The notes under the pieces were generated by a model, which saw only the letters and a list, made by a program, of their open reading frames with translations, was not told where the DNA came from and made no database searches. A stretch of DNA of 29,167 nt from a virus, in the IMG/VR virus record IMGVR_UViG_3300025120_000355, positions 1-29,167 of that record. One strand, 5' to 3'. A program made the translations under genes and the position numbers. Below, piece after piece: positions 28,263 through 29,167 of this stretch. How positions within the stretch are numbered: the first letter of the stretch is position 1; every line of letters starts with the position of its first letter.

Positions 28263-28970
28263 ATGAGTACACTATCAATAGAATCCTTCAAGAATTTTTT
28301 TAAGTACTACGCTGGTGAATCTCATCAGGAGGCAGCTGCAGAAAAGCTATATAAGGTCTTGCAGAAATGCAACTGTGAACAGCTTAATGAAGATGCGGAT
28401 TGGGTTAAAACTTATAGAAAGACGTCTGAGATTAAGAAGTTTAAAAAACTGATAACGCCTCTATTGATGGAACAATTAACCGGTTATCCGTCATCTGCTT
28501 TTGAAAAAGCCTTCATCAATGACTGCAATCGATTGTATGGTGATACAGGGTTTGCGAAACATATTGATGCCGCACAGATGCTCATGGCGAACATGATGCA
28601 TGAGACTTGTAATTTCTTGTATATGAAAGAGATTTCAGACGGACTGTACTTACGTGGTAGGACTGACTTAGGCCATGGTCCAGACGAAGGGGAAATTTGG
28701 AAAGGTGCCGGAGTACTGCAACTGACTGGAAAGTACAACTACTCACGTCTGGCAGAAGGTATTAACGATCCAAGGGTTATGGAAGGTGTTGATTATGTAT
28801 CTACCACTTATCCATTCACATCAGCACGCACCTGGATTGAAGAGAATGATCTATTAAATATATGTCTGACAGAAGGTTTTGATGCCTGCTGTCGCCGTAT
28901 TAATGGCGGATGGAACGGCTATGAAGATAGGCTTGCGAAGTACAAGATCTGTAAGCAATATATGATTTGA
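28263..28970 (+). CDS. GH19-like endolysin (peptidoglycan/chitin hydrolase fold)
   Basis: 235 aa. The lysozyme-like core starts near residue 80. H113-E114 in MMHETCNF is the first catalytic Glu position; LYLRGRTDLGHGPDEGE, WKGAGVLQLTGKYNYSRL and RRINGGWNGYEDR are the family blocks. The region often reading E-G-R before DLG reads R-G-R here, so the second acid may be displaced; this needs an alignment. The N-terminal 70 residues are helical, possibly for wall binding. It would cut the host wall at lysis or entry. Confidence 0.8.
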   Translation: MSTLSIESFKNFFKYYAGESHQEAAAEKLYKVLQKCNCEQLNEDADWVKTYRKTSEIKKFKKLITPLLMEQLTGYPSSAFEKAFINDCNRLYGDTGFAKHIDAAQMLMANMMHETCNFLYMKEISDGLYLRGRTDLGHGPDEGEIWKGAGVLQLTGKYNYSRLAEGINDPRVMEGVDYVSTTYPFTSARTWIEENDLLNICLTEGFDACCRRINGGWNGYEDRLAKYKICKQYMI

Positions 28971-29004
28971 GTAATACCTCGCGTTGCCACGGGGCGGGAT
29001 ACCG

Positions 29005-29167
29005 CTAGGCGATACCAGCATCAGATAGACGCTGTTCTAAGGTTTCGATCCTTGTCATTGCTTCTTGAAGTGCTTTGACAGCCTTCATGTAAAGCAAAGA
29101 GGAAGTTACGACCTTGGTTACAGTGCCAAGTTCGTTGCCATCTTCATCTTTATCAGGTTGGTCAGAA
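29005..29167 (-). CDS. Tail-fibre-like protein, C-terminal end (5' part outside window)
   Basis: Frame open to the right edge; stop TAG at 29007-29005. Its last residues are SLLYMKAVKALQEAMTRIE then TLEQRLSDAGIA, the coiled-coil end seen after S74-type intramolecular chaperone domains in phage tail fibres (where LL-x-KALQEA-x-x-RIE is common). The rest of the gene is not visible. It converges on the endolysin gene. Confidence 0.65.
   Translation of the reverse strand, partial: SDQPDKDEDGNELGTVTKVVTSSLLYMKAVKALQEAMTRIETLEQRLSDAGIA

Overview
This window is a piece of a tailed dsDNA phage genome that most likely infects a marine picocyanobacterium (Synechococcus type). The evidence is the gene set: a short class I ribonucleotide reductase pair of the cyanophage kind, ThyX, a MazG-like pyrophosphohydrolase, small secreted and lysine-rich proteins of cyanophage type, a GH19-like endolysin, an NblA-like phycobilisome-degradation protein and a glutamine-type riboswitch in front of a small DUF4278-like protein. 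No ribosomal RNA or chromosomal housekeeping block is present. Virion morphology cannot be judged, because only two fragments of probable structural genes are visible, at the window edges.

Layout. (1) 1-840: the end of a Met-Pro repeat protein, then two tiny genes between two near-identical terminators. (2) 880-8180, plus strand: a tightly overlapping run of small early or metabolic genes leading into nucleotide metabolism: thioredoxin-like protein, translation initiation factor IF-1, MazG-like hydrolase, NrdA, NrdB, ThyX and an OB-fold ssDNA-binding protein, closed by a terminator at 8210. (3) 8300-18540: the replication module. It holds a second candidate ssDNA-binding protein, a PD-(D/E)XK exonuclease, a VapE-type primase-helicase, an HNH-type nuclease, a Dam-like protein and a dCMP-deaminase-like protein that both lack their catalytic motifs, a family A DNA polymerase split into separate exonuclease and polymerase genes, and an adenine-type methyltransferase. 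A DUF3310-like gene sits on the opposite strand. (4) 18550-20640: a LysM protein, the glutamine riboswitch with its small downstream gene, and a secreted beta-barrel-like protein, each followed by a hairpin or terminator. (5) 20640-22790, minus strand: small proteins including the NblA-like one, an HNH endonuclease, and a membrane protein with a dnaX-type -1 frameshift site. (6) 23000-24810: the integration module, with an excisionase-like protein, an intact tRNA-Ser(UGA), a tyrosine integrase, and an attP-like region with two pairs of TTTGACTA repeats at 11-bp spacing. (7) 24810-29167: basic DUF5872/DUF6321-like proteins, small membrane and secreted proteins, the endolysin and the C-terminus of a tail-fibre-like protein.

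How it fits together: RNR, ThyX and MazG supply or tune dNTPs for the replication module. The NblA-like and glutamine-riboswitch genes point to interference with host light harvesting and nitrogen sensing. The integrase, excisionase-like gene and attP-like region suggest the phage can integrate, probably at a tRNA-Ser gene, although its polymerase carries the Tyr762-type residue usually linked to lytic phages. The features most worth following up are the start-less frameshift ORF (22395-22786), the riboswitch cassette, the NblA-like gene, the two pseudo-enzymes, phage IF-1 and the attP architecture.
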